A stretch of DNA of 14,171 nucleotides from a bacterium (GCA_023246815.1 JAHFHR010000012.1:1-14171), one strand, 5' to 3'; positions 5,980-12,688 are shown, counted from the stretch's first letter. Made by a program: numbers and translations. Notes: generated by a model not told the origin, from the sequence alone.

Positions 5980-6981
5980 ATGGCGAAATTAAAGTTTAAT
6001 AACAATTATAATTATATCATCTCTATTGATAACTTGCTTGACGCATGGAAAGAATTTTTAAAAGGCAAGCGCTCTCGTAAGGATGTTCAACAATTTGAAT
6101 TGAATTTAATGGAAAATATCTTAGCACTTCATCGTGACTTGGTTAGCAAGACCTACAAGCATTCAGATTATCATGCGTTTAATATCTCTGATCCCAAACC
6201 ACGCAACATTCACAAGGCCAGTGTGCGAGACAGGTTACTACACCACGCCATTTATCGGGTGTTGTATCCGTTTTTTGATAAAACATTTATTGCCGATTCA
6301 TACTCTTGTCGTCGGAACAAGGGGACACATAAAGCGCTTAATCAATTTCGTAGCTTTGCTTATCAAGAGTCAAAAAATCATACCAGGACAGTTTGGGTAT
6401 TAAAATGTGATATTAAAAAGTTCTTCGCTTCAATTGACCAAGTTACTCTACTTAGTATTGTCAGGAGATATATTTTTGACGATGATATTTACTGGCTTAT
6501 TAAGCAAATTGTTTTAAGTTTTAATTCTGGTAAACCGAGTAAGGGTTTACCCTTAGGTAATCTTACATCTCAGTTGCTAGTCAATATTTACATGAACGAG
6601 TTTGACCAGTTTGTTAAGCATAAGCTAAAGGCAAAATACTATATCCGTTATGCTGATGATTTTGTGTTTTTATCCCACAACAAGGAATGGTTGTTAATTA
6701 TCTTGCCAAAAGTAAGGGAGTATTTAAGTAAGAAGTTATCTCTTGAATTGCACCCAGATAAAATATTTATCAAAACCGTCGCTTCCGGTGTAGACTTTTT
6801 AGGTTGGGTGCATTTTTCCGATCATCGCGTATTACGGACGGTGGCTAAGCGACGGATGTTTCGCACTATTAAACTCAAAGAAGGTAGCTGTGATACAGTT
6901 CAGTCGTATCTTGGACTACTCAGTCATGGGAACGAAAAAATGTTATCAGGGAAAGTAGAAAATTTTCTTACCCATTCATGA
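5980..6981 (+). CDS. DGR reverse transcriptase
   Basis: RNA-directed DNA polymerase that copies TR RNA with errors at adenines. The 333 residues show the RT domains in order: HKASVRDRLLHHAIYRVLYP and the DSYSCRRNKGTH block in the fingers, catalytic D144 in KCDIKKFFASID, then LPLGNLTSQ at 190-198, YADD at 224-227, and HPDKIFIKTVASGVDFLGW. The GxxxSQ form of motif 4 (G193, S197, Q198), in place of QGxxxSP, is a hallmark of DGR enzymes. There is no maturase or endonuclease domain, which argues against a group II intron. ATG 5980 is preferred to GTG 5914 because the earlier start would read through the G tract and antisense to avd. No Shine-Dalgarno sequence. The gene is AT-rich, unlike the target. 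Confidence 0.93.
   Translation: MAKLKFNNNYNYIISIDNLLDAWKEFLKGKRSRKDVQQFELNLMENILALHRDLVSKTYKHSDYHAFNISDPKPRNIHKASVRDRLLHHAIYRVLYPFFDKTFIADSYSCRRNKGTHKALNQFRSFAYQESKNHTRTVWVLKCDIKKFFASIDQVTLLSIVRRYIFDDDIYWLIKQIVLSFNSGKPSKGLPLGNLTSQLLVNIYMNEFDQFVKHKLKAKYYIRYADDFVFLSHNKEWLLIILPKVREYLSKKLSLELHPDKIFIKTVASGVDFLGWVHFSDHRVLRTVAKRRMFRTIKLKEGSCDTVQSYLGLLSHGNEKMLSGKVENFLTHS
6005..6032 (-). promoter_or_regulatory. Candidate avd promoter inside the 5' end of the RT gene
   Basis: Read on the minus strand: TTATCA (6032-6027), a 16-bp spacer and TATAAT (6010-6005). Transcription would start near 5998, about 22 nt before the avd ATG. A second TATAAT lies directly upstream. The region is AT-rich, so a chance match is possible. 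Confidence 0.35.
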
Positions 6982-6984
6982 TTA

Positions 6985-7012
6985 TTGATACAGAGTCAGA
7001 TTTGTTTATAAC
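6985..7012 (+). promoter_or_regulatory. Candidate promoter of the murG operon after the DGR
   Basis: TTGATA (6985-6990), a 16-bp spacer and TATAAC (7007-7012): 5/6 for both hexamers, starting 4 nt after the RT stop. It would let murG and the genes after it be expressed independently of ftsW and of the retroelement. The leader would be about 110 nt. Confidence 0.5.
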
Positions 7013-7064
7013 CGCCAGGTCGTATTGATTTTTGAGCTAAAATTTGCTACGGTAGAGCCATGAG

Positions 7065-7140
7065 CCCCGTTAGACAACTCACAACGGGGTTTAATAATAA
7101 TTTGTTGACATAAATTTTTTGACAGTCATGTCTAACGGGG
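7065..7140 (+). promoter_or_regulatory. Competing hairpins in the murG leader
   Basis: CCCCGTTAGAC (7065-7075) can pair with AACGGGG (7083-7089), making a 7-bp stem followed by a T-containing run that may act as a weak terminator for RT transcripts. It can instead pair perfectly over 11 bp with GTCTAACGGGG (7130-7140), which begins on the last base of the murG ATG. The second fold would hide the murG start. The two pairings exclude each other, as in an attenuator. Function is inferred from base pairing only. Confidence 0.45.
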
Positions 7141-8186
7141 TGAGAGTGCTATTATCTGGAGGAGGAACCATGGGGCCGGTCAGCCCCTTACTTGCTATTT
7201 TTGAGGAATTAAAGACGCGTCAGCCTGACGCTGAATTTTTGTGGCTGGCTACGCGTAACGGCTCGGAGCGGGAATTGGTTGCCTCGTATGGTATGAGGAC
7301 TCAAGAAATTTTTTCCGGAAAGTTTAGACGCTATTTTAGTGTCAAAAATATTTTTGATCCATTGCTGGTTGCGCTGGGTTTTGTGCAGTCATTTTTTATT
7401 ATTTTAAAGTTTAAGCCGCATGTCGTGCTGTCAGCTGGGGGATTTGTATCGGTACCGGTAGCCTGGGCCGCGTGGTTACTGCGTAAGCCGGTGATGATTC
7501 ATCAGCAAGATGTTGAACCCGGCCTTGCTAATAAACTCATGGCACCGGTGGCCACCGTGATTACCACTGCTTTTGCTAGTTCAGCATTAGCATTTCCGTC
7601 AAAAAAGACTACGGTTGTTGGTAATCCCGTTCGTGCCAGTATCACCCATGGCAGTGGCGACGCCGGATTGAAGTTTCTGGGGTTTGATTCATCACTGCCC
7701 GTGGTATTGGTGATGGGTGGGGGAACCGGCGCACAATCACTGAATGATTTGGTGGTTGATAGCCTTGAACAGTTAGTAGCTTTTTGCCAGGTGGTACATC
7801 TTACTGGCGGAAAATTAAATCGTATTGCCGAACATCGGCACTACAGGGGATTTACTTTTTTAACGAATCAACTCGCAGATGTTTTTGCCGCTGCTGACTT
7901 AGTAGTAACTCGCGCGGGCATGAGTGCGCTGACCGAAGTTGCCGCGTTGGGTAAAGCAGCGATCATTATTCCTATGCCCGGTACCCACCAGGAAGTAAAC
8001 GCTAATGAGTTTTTGAAAATAAACGCGGCGGCGGTGGTTGACCAACAAACATTAACCAGATCAACGCTGGTGGCGGCGATTCAGGAATTACTGGGTGACA
8101 GTGCCGAGCGTGCCACGTTTGCGCGCAATGCTCAAAAAGTTATTGATACCACGGCTGCAAAACGAATCGTTGACATGATCGTATGA
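7128..8186 (+). CDS. murG: UDP-GlcNAc:lipid I N-acetylglucosaminyltransferase
   Basis: Membrane-associated GT-B enzyme that adds GlcNAc to lipid I, giving lipid II. The 352 residues are the usual length. The N-domain has GGGTMGPVSP at 11-20, AGGFVSVPVAW and HQQDVEPGLANK. The C-domain has VGNPVR, GGGTGAQSLND and the donor-site segment TRAGMSALTEVAALGKAAIIIP. The first glycine-rich loop is altered: most MurG have GGTGGH, whereas here the His is Pro17 and the fourth position is Met15. ATG 7128 is chosen. GTG 7140 would give the classical MRVLLSGGG start and TTG 7119 is also in frame; none has a good Shine-Dalgarno sequence. It is separated from ftsW by the 3-kb DGR. Its stop overlaps the next gene by ATGA. 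Confidence 0.92.
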   Translation: MSNGVRVLLSGGGTMGPVSPLLAIFEELKTRQPDAEFLWLATRNGSERELVASYGMRTQEIFSGKFRRYFSVKNIFDPLLVALGFVQSFFIILKFKPHVVLSAGGFVSVPVAWAAWLLRKPVMIHQQDVEPGLANKLMAPVATVITTAFASSALAFPSKKTTVVGNPVRASITHGSGDAGLKFLGFDSSLPVVLVMGGGTGAQSLNDLVVDSLEQLVAFCQVVHLTGGKLNRIAEHRHYRGFTFLTNQLADVFAAADLVVTRAGMSALTEVAALGKAAIIIPMPGTHQEVNANEFLKINAAAVVDQQTLTRSTLVAAIQELLGDSAERATFARNAQKVIDTTAAKRIVDMIV

Positions 8187-9061
8187 GCACTGTATCACCA
8201 AAGAAAGTTGGGCTTGCGATCTCAAGCGGATTTTTTCGTTCCACCGCGGCGATTGGGGTAATTCAAGTACTGGAAGAAGAAGGTATCCCCGTTGATATGG
8301 TCGCGGGCACCAGCGGCGGCGCCGGTATTGCCGCGGCATACGCTACTGGTAATCTGGCGGCAGTTGAAAAGAGTTTTACTGATCGTCACTGGACGGCGTA
8401 TTGGCAGATTATTTTTGAGCCAACGGTACCGCGACAGGGGTTGCTCAAAGGTTTGCGCACACGTGAATTCTTTAAAGAGTTTATTACTGAAGAAACGTTT
8501 GCCACCACCAAAAAGAAATTATTTATTACCGCCACTGACTTGCGAAGTTTATCTCCAGTGACCATGAGTGAAGGAAATATTGTTGAGGCGGTGCATGCGA
8601 GTGGCGGCATACTCGGCTTATGGGCACCGGTGAAGTGGGGAGACAAGGTATTAGCCGATGGTGCACATTTTCATTTGATTCCCTCGCAACCTCTATACGA
8701 GCATGGTGCTGACTATGTGATCGCGGTTGATACCTCACAACCACCGAGTCTATCGGCTCGAGCCGCGGCTCAGGTGTATCAGTATGTTAATCGCCGTACT
8801 GGAGAGCAGCCGCTGCTTACTGAGCCTGAAGTGCTGACTAAAGATCTTGATATTGTTGATCTAGTTAAGCGAGCGATCCGGCTCACCGGTAGCAATATTG
8901 ATAAGCTATATTACCATAGCTATCCCTATGATATACTGATTCAGCCGCGGATTCAGCACCTTAAGCGCTGGGATATTCGTAAAGTTCAAGAAATGATCGC
9001 ACTTGGCCGAAAAGCGGCGGAAAAAGCAATACCGCACATTAAGCAGGATCTTGGATTATGA
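8183..9061 (+). CDS. Patatin-like phospholipase/acylhydrolase
   Basis: A 292-residue patatin-fold hydrolase, expected to cleave acyl esters of lipids. It has the oxyanion-type loop SSGFFRSTA at 14-22 (a variant of GGGxRG), the nucleophile elbow GTSGG at 42-46 with Ser44, and the dyad Asp in DGA at 159-161. ASGGILGLWAPV fits the conserved segment before the dyad. There is no signal peptide or membrane helix, so it is probably cytoplasmic or bound to the inner membrane face. It overlaps murG and murC by ATGA at both ends, so it is translated as part of the cell-wall operon. A link to lipid carrier or membrane lipid turnover is a guess from this context. Substrate unknown. Confidence 0.85.
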   Translation: MSTVSPKKVGLAISSGFFRSTAAIGVIQVLEEEGIPVDMVAGTSGGAGIAAAYATGNLAAVEKSFTDRHWTAYWQIIFEPTVPRQGLLKGLRTREFFKEFITEETFATTKKKLFITATDLRSLSPVTMSEGNIVEAVHASGGILGLWAPVKWGDKVLADGAHFHLIPSQPLYEHGADYVIAVDTSQPPSLSARAAAQVYQYVNRRTGEQPLLTEPEVLTKDLDIVDLVKRAIRLTGSNIDKLYYHSYPYDILIQPRIQHLKRWDIRKVQEMIALGRKAAEKAIPHIKQDLGL

Positions 9062-10443
9062 GTGTTGATTTACGTAAGGTAAAAACTGTCTATTTTATCG
9101 GTATCAAAGGTGTGGCCATGACTGGCTTGGCCGTGATTTGTAAAAATCGTGCGATGGAAGTATTTGGCAGCGATGTTTCCGAGAAGTTTATTACGGATAA
9201 AATTTTAACTGAATACGCCATTACCGTGTTTGAAGAGTTTAGTGTAAAAAATTTTGATGTTCATCCTGATCTGGTCGTTGTTGGTACGTCTTGGGACAAC
9301 AGTAATGTTGAAGTGGCTGAAGCTAAAAAACGTGAGTTGCCCTGTATCACTGATTCGCAGCTGCGCGGACTATTGAGTCAAGAGAAAAAAACCATCGCCA
9401 TCACCGGTGTACATGGTAAAACTACTACCACTGCAATGATGGCACATGTGTTTACTAAGGCTGGACTTGATCCGAGCTACCTCATCGGTACGGGCGCCGT
9501 GCCAGACTTGGGTGCTAATGCGGCCTGGCGCAGCGGTAAACATTTTATCGTTGAGGGTGATGAATATATTGGTGATCATGAAAAGCGGCAGCCCAAATTT
9601 TTAGATCTGGCGTCTTCGGTGTCAGTGATCACAAGCGTTGAGTGGGAACACGTTGATGTCTATCCAACGCTTGAGTCCATTGAGCAGGCATTTAAACAGC
9701 TGGTTGATCAAACTAAAGAAACCATTATTGCTTGTGGCGACTGGGACAGCATCAAAAAAATTACTGCCGGTAAACGTAATGTCATAACGTACGGGTTTCA
9801 TGAGGGCAACACGTATCAAGCGTATGATCTTGAAGAGGGTTTTGACGATACACTATTTAAAGTAAAAAAAGACGGTGACTTTTTTGGGGAATTTGAGTTA
9901 AAAATTTTTGGCCAGCATAATGTTCTCAATGCCCTAGCGGTCATTATCGCGGCCGTTACCGAAGGAATCTCGGAGCACATGGTGCGCAGTGCTTTGGCCA
10001 CGTTTTCCGGAGCTGAGCGACGCTTTGATGTATCTGAACGTAACAACATTATTTTTATTGATGACTACGCCCATCACCCGACGGAGATCGCCACAACACT
10101 AGCCGCAATTCGTCATCGGTACAAAGATAAAAAGATTTGGTGTGTTTTTCAGCCGCACATGGTATCACGCACGAAAGCGCTGGTTGACCAGTTCACTACC
10201 AGTTTTAACGATGCGGACATGGTGCTGTTTGCCGATATTTTTGCTTCGGCGCGCGAGCAGGCTGAGGATTTTACATCAAAAGAATTGGCCGAAAAAACCA
10301 AAGCGCATCATCCCGACGTTCGCTACGTTGGTGATTTAAATGAGACCCTTGATTATCTTAAAAAAGAAATGAAGCCGGGGATGGTGCTGGTGACTATGGG
10401 AGCGGGGGATGTGTACCGGATCCGAGATAAGATGATGGAGTAG
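9058..10443 (+). CDS. murC: UDP-N-acetylmuramate--L-alanine ligase
   Basis: ATP-dependent cytoplasmic ligase that adds L-Ala to UDP-MurNAc. The 461 residues match the family. The N-domain loop GIKGVAMTGLA is followed by the ATP loop TGVHGKTTTT at about 116-125. EGDEY takes the place of the usual EADES. Further on come FGQHNVLNALA, GAERRFD, DDYAHHPTEI at 335-344, FQPHMVSRTKAL and MGAGDVYRI. The related recycling ligase Mpl was considered: the EGDEY segment is Mpl-like, but the C-terminal GAGDVYRI and the operon position favour MurC. The ATG overlaps the patatin gene by 4 nt. An AGGA sits 9 nt upstream, one of the few ribosome-site-like sequences in this operon. Confidence 0.88.
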   Translation: MSVDLRKVKTVYFIGIKGVAMTGLAVICKNRAMEVFGSDVSEKFITDKILTEYAITVFEEFSVKNFDVHPDLVVVGTSWDNSNVEVAEAKKRELPCITDSQLRGLLSQEKKTIAITGVHGKTTTTAMMAHVFTKAGLDPSYLIGTGAVPDLGANAAWRSGKHFIVEGDEYIGDHEKRQPKFLDLASSVSVITSVEWEHVDVYPTLESIEQAFKQLVDQTKETIIACGDWDSIKKITAGKRNVITYGFHEGNTYQAYDLEEGFDDTLFKVKKDGDFFGEFELKIFGQHNVLNALAVIIAAVTEGISEHMVRSALATFSGAERRFDVSERNNIIFIDDYAHHPTEIATTLAAIRHRYKDKKIWCVFQPHMVSRTKALVDQFTTSFNDADMVLFADIFASAREQAEDFTSKELAEKTKAHHPDVRYVGDLNETLDYLKKEMKPGMVLVTMGAGDVYRIRDKMME

Positions 10444-10474
10444 CCGGTAGAGAAAATTTTCGTCGTTATAATCT

Positions 10475-11452
10475 ATGATTGAGAAACTTCGGCAAAAACT
10501 TGGTGACAAAGTGCAAGAGGGAGTACTCCTTGCTCCCTATACTACCTTTAAAATTGGCGGACCGGCCAAGTGGTTTTTTGAAGCTACAACTAATGATGAG
10601 CTGGTTGTGGCGCTTAGAGCAGCCGAGGAGCTGGGAATTGACTATTTCGTCCTTGGCGGTGGTAGCAACATTTTAGTGTCAGACAAAGGTATTGATACGT
10701 TTGTGATTAAGCAAAGCAATAGCCATTTTACCACCGAAGGCGAACGAGTGGTGTGTGAATCAGGTGCGTTGGTCATTGATATTCTTGACGCAACCATACA
10801 ATCCGGTCTGGTTGGTTGGCCATGGGCTGCCGGACTACCTGGAACCATTGGTGGCGCTATTCGGGGTAATGCTGGAGCGTATGGTGAGGGTATGGGTGAT
10901 ATTGTTGAAAGTGTTGACGTGTGGCAAGACGGTCAGGTACGGCACTTATCAAATAGCGACATGCAGTTTAAATACCGTCACAGTATTGCCAAAGAAGCAT
11001 CGATGGTTATTTTGGGATGTGTCATTGTTTTGAAAAAAGGGGACACCACTGAAGATCAAAAACTGATTGACCAGTACAATAAAAAACGTCGTGATACCCA
11101 GCCAGTACCGGAGCAGTGCCCGAATCCGGGCTGTGCCTTTAAAAATATTGATTTATCAAAAGTGGAGATTGATGCCACAAAGGTGAAACAAAAACTTGAG
11201 GTGAGCGATGCTGAATGGGAAGAAAAAACTAAATATCATAAGCTGCCGGTGAGTTTTATCATTGATCGTTTAGGCCTCAAAGGCAAAACCATTGGTGGCG
11301 CGCAGGTCTCTACGCAGCATGGTGCTTTTATTATCAACGCCAATAACGCCAAAGCAGAACATGTAGTGATGCTGATGTCAGACGTGAAAATGCACGTCCG
11401 CGATGAATTGGGGATTTTACTGGAAGACGAGATTCAACTGGTTGGGTTTTAA
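10475..11452 (+). CDS. murB: UDP-N-acetylenolpyruvoylglucosamine reductase
   Basis: FAD- and NADPH-dependent cytoplasmic enzyme that reduces UDP-GlcNAc-enolpyruvate to UDP-MurNAc, the substrate of MurC just upstream. The 325 residues carry the FAD-binding signatures NTERMINAL TTFKIGGPA, VLGGGSNILVSD, and GLPGTIGGAIRGNAGAYG. YRHS at 167-170 supplies the catalytic Arg168, and LLEDE near 317 the C-terminal Glu. The proton-donor loop reads PNPGCAFKN with Cys220 where E. coli MurB has Ser229. Lack of an intact GS.FKNP is a mild variant; the fold is otherwise normal. ATG 10475 is 31 nt after the murC stop, with TATAAT at 10467-10472 just upstream and no Shine-Dalgarno sequence. Last gene of the operon. 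Confidence 0.92.
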   Translation: MIEKLRQKLGDKVQEGVLLAPYTTFKIGGPAKWFFEATTNDELVVALRAAEELGIDYFVLGGGSNILVSDKGIDTFVIKQSNSHFTTEGERVVCESGALVIDILDATIQSGLVGWPWAAGLPGTIGGAIRGNAGAYGEGMGDIVESVDVWQDGQVRHLSNSDMQFKYRHSIAKEASMVILGCVIVLKKGDTTEDQKLIDQYNKKRRDTQPVPEQCPNPGCAFKNIDLSKVEIDATKVKQKLEVSDAEWEEKTKYHKLPVSFIIDRLGLKGKTIGGAQVSTQHGAFIINANNAKAEHVVMLMSDVKMHVRDELGILLEDEIQLVGF

Positions 11453-11460
11453 AAAAAAAG

Positions 11461-11497
11461 AAGCGGTCACCGCAGGCGACCGCTTAATCGTTTTTTT
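11461..11497. terminator. Bidirectional terminator between murB and the pseudo-receiver operon
   Basis: AAGCGGTC (11461-11468) pairs with GACCGCTT (11478-11485), 8 bp with a 9-nt loop. A run of seven T follows on the plus strand, and nine A precede the stem, giving a T-run on the minus strand. It serves both convergent operons. Confidence 0.88.
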
Positions 11498-11502
11498 GAT
11501 TC

Positions 11503-11526
11503 ACCGCCGATCTGGCGGTTTTATTT
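11503..11526 (+). terminator. Second terminator hairpin downstream of murB
   Basis: ACCGCC (11503-11508) and GGCGGT (11514-11519) form a 6-bp stem with loop GATCT, followed by TTTATTT. It is a back-up terminator for plus-strand reading and touches the 3' end of the minus-strand gene. Confidence 0.65.
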
Positions 11527-11913
11527 CGTCGCGATCACTTTCGCGATAGTGGCGAGAAGATCGTCTCGTCCGACTGGTTTGCGAATCACGGCCGCGAAGC
11601 CCGCGTCGAGTATCTCTTGTTCATCCACCACTCCACCGGTGATGAGAATCACCGATACATCACTGCGCACCCTGATCTGCTTCAACAGATCCCTCGCTGT
11701 TATCGCAGTAGTTCCAAAGCGGGGGATGGAATGCATTGTTATGACATCCCAGTGGATGTCGGGTTTCGTGAGTTGCTCGAGACCGCGCATCCCGTCGGCC
11801 ACCGCGGTAACTTCGTAGCCGTCGCTCTCTAACATCTTTTTCAAGACGTCTCGAGCGCCGTTGTCACCTTCGACTACCAGCACGTGTGGTTTTTTTCTTT
11901 TCATCGGTTTCAT
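11521..11913 (-). CDS. Degenerate receiver-domain protein lacking the phosphoacceptor Asp
   Basis: A 130-residue stand-alone receiver (CheY-like) fold. The first strand HVLVVEGDN keeps part of the acidic pocket (E15, D17), and DGYEVTAVADGMRGLEQL fits the next helix and strand. ILITGG supplies the switch Thr92, and VIRKPV supplies the conserved Lys112. The third strand reads WDVITMHSIP: the Asp before the Met-Pro turn is absent, with His61 or Met60 in its place. It therefore probably cannot be phosphorylated normally and may act as a constitutive or partner-binding switch. No output domain. A strong GGAGG lies 8 nt before the ATG. It overlaps the upstream gene by ATGA and is last in the minus-strand operon. 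Confidence 0.75.
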   Translation of the reverse strand: MKPMKRKKPHVLVVEGDNGARDVLKKMLESDGYEVTAVADGMRGLEQLTKPDIHWDVITMHSIPRFGTTAITARDLLKQIRVRSDVSVILITGGVVDEQEILDAGFAAVIRKPVGRDDLLATIAKVIATK

Positions 11914-12299
11914 GTCTTGTCTCCTCCGATTGTGGTTTGTTTCTCTTCTAACTCGATTTTGATTTTTCCGAGCGTCCTTTTCATATCTTGAGCGCTGAAG
12001 TTTGGCTCCACGACGTCGTGGTACCCTTCTTTCCTTAGCGCTTTGGTATCAACCTGAGTGGTCGAGTCGACCATCAAGACAACAGGTACTTCCAGTCGCT
12101 GACTTCGTAGCTCATCCAAGAGAGCTAGGTCATCGGTGATGATCAGATTGACATTTCCAACACGGCAGGCATGGGTAACTTCCCCCACTGTTTGAAAGAT
12201 TAGCCTTTCCCACCCCGTTGTAGTTTTTATTACGGCTCCTACTTTGTCTCGGGTAGAGAGCAGGGGAAGTACAGTGGTGATGTACACTATTGCTTTCAT
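11910..12299 (-). CDS. Receiver-like protein, highly divergent
   Basis: A 129-residue protein with a weak receiver-like pattern: NLIITDD at 51-57 for the third strand (D56/D57 could be the phosphosite), VPVVLMVDSTT for the fourth, and ALRKEGYHDVVEPN for the turn that normally carries the conserved Lys, which is missing here. The N-terminal strand KAIVYITTVLPLL lacks the usual acidic pair. The C-terminus is a charged tail. Translation signals are strong: AAGGAGGA five nt before the ATG. It follows the preceding gene by 16 bp and overlaps the next by 4 nt. The receiver assignment rests on strand pattern and neighbours, so it is tentative; no other family is recognised. Confidence 0.6.
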   Translation of the reverse strand: MKAIVYITTVLPLLSTRDKVGAVIKTTTGWERLIFQTVGEVTHACRVGNVNLIITDDLALLDELRSQRLEVPVVLMVDSTTQVDTKALRKEGYHDVVEPNFSAQDMKRTLGKIKIELEEKQTTIGGDKT

Positions 12300-12315
12300 G
12301 ATTTTCCTCCTTCGC

Positions 12316-12600
12316 TCAGGTTGGTGACAAGCCAGGGGTTATTTTATTCACCTCTCGCCAGAACAGTTCCATATCATCCCAGAGACCAGCCTCCGGAACG
12401 TATACTCTGATTGGTGTGGTTTTTTCTGGAAATCGCTTTTGAGCGACTATTAGTCTCCAGGTAACCGCTGGATTATCTTTCATGATCTTTTGCCCTTCGG
12501 CGTTATCACGTGCCATAAAGCAGACGTGACCGCGTCCGATGAGTGCTTGACGTACTTGTTCGAGCACGTCTTCTCTATTGTGAATGATCAGTGTTGCCAC
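12316..12600 (-). CDS. Short receiver-like protein, first gene of the minus-strand operon
   Basis: A 94-residue protein if started at GTG 12600, preferred because GGAGG (12613-12609) is 8 nt upstream and the product then begins ATLIIHNRED, like a first receiver strand. ATG 12615 would add five residues and lies on the ribosome site itself. LEQVRQALIGRGHVCFMARDNAEGQKI fits the first helix and second strand of a receiver. The third strand WRLIVAQKRFP has Gln54 where the phosphorylated Asp would be, and the fold seems cut short after it, ending in a Trp-rich segment with no Lys loop. Probably a pseudo-receiver relic or a protein-binding domain. Function unknown. Confidence 0.6.
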   Translation of the reverse strand: MATLIIHNREDVLEQVRQALIGRGHVCFMARDNAEGQKIMKDNPAVTWRLIVAQKRFPEKTTPIRVYVPEAGLWDDMELFWREVNKITPGLSPT

Positions 12601-12637
12601 CGGCGTGCCCTCCATTGGTTGGTTTTGGTGACTTTAT

Positions 12638-12666
12638 AATATAGCTAAAAATAGTACTCTTGTCAA
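12638..12666 (-). promoter_or_regulatory. Promoter of the pseudo-receiver operon
   Basis: Read on the minus strand: TTGACA (12666-12661), a 17-bp spacer and TATATT (12643-12638), 6/6 and 5/6. Its -35 overlaps the -35 of the divergent secA promoter by five bases. Confidence 0.65.
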
Positions 12667-12688
12667 CGGTAGATTTTTTTAGTACAAT
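12660..12688 (+). promoter_or_regulatory. Promoter of secA
   Basis: TTGTCA (12660-12665), a 17-bp spacer and TACAAT (12683-12688), each 5/6. Transcription would start near 12695, leaving a ~20-nt leader with no Shine-Dalgarno sequence before the ATG at 12715. Confidence 0.65.

Noticed and set aside
5595..6981. Group II intron or retron as explanation for the reverse transcriptase
   Set aside because: No maturase/endonuclease domain, no intron RNA domains and no msr/msd are seen, while the TR/VR pair and the GxxxSQ motif point to a DGR.
7105..7124. Two TTGACA sequences just before murG as -35 elements
   Set aside because: At 16-18 bp downstream there is no -10-like hexamer, and start sites would fall inside the murG coding region.
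9058..10443. Mpl (murein peptide ligase) instead of MurC
   Set aside because: EGDEY is Mpl-like, but the C-terminal GAGDVYRI segment and the operon order favour MurC, and no other MurC is in view.
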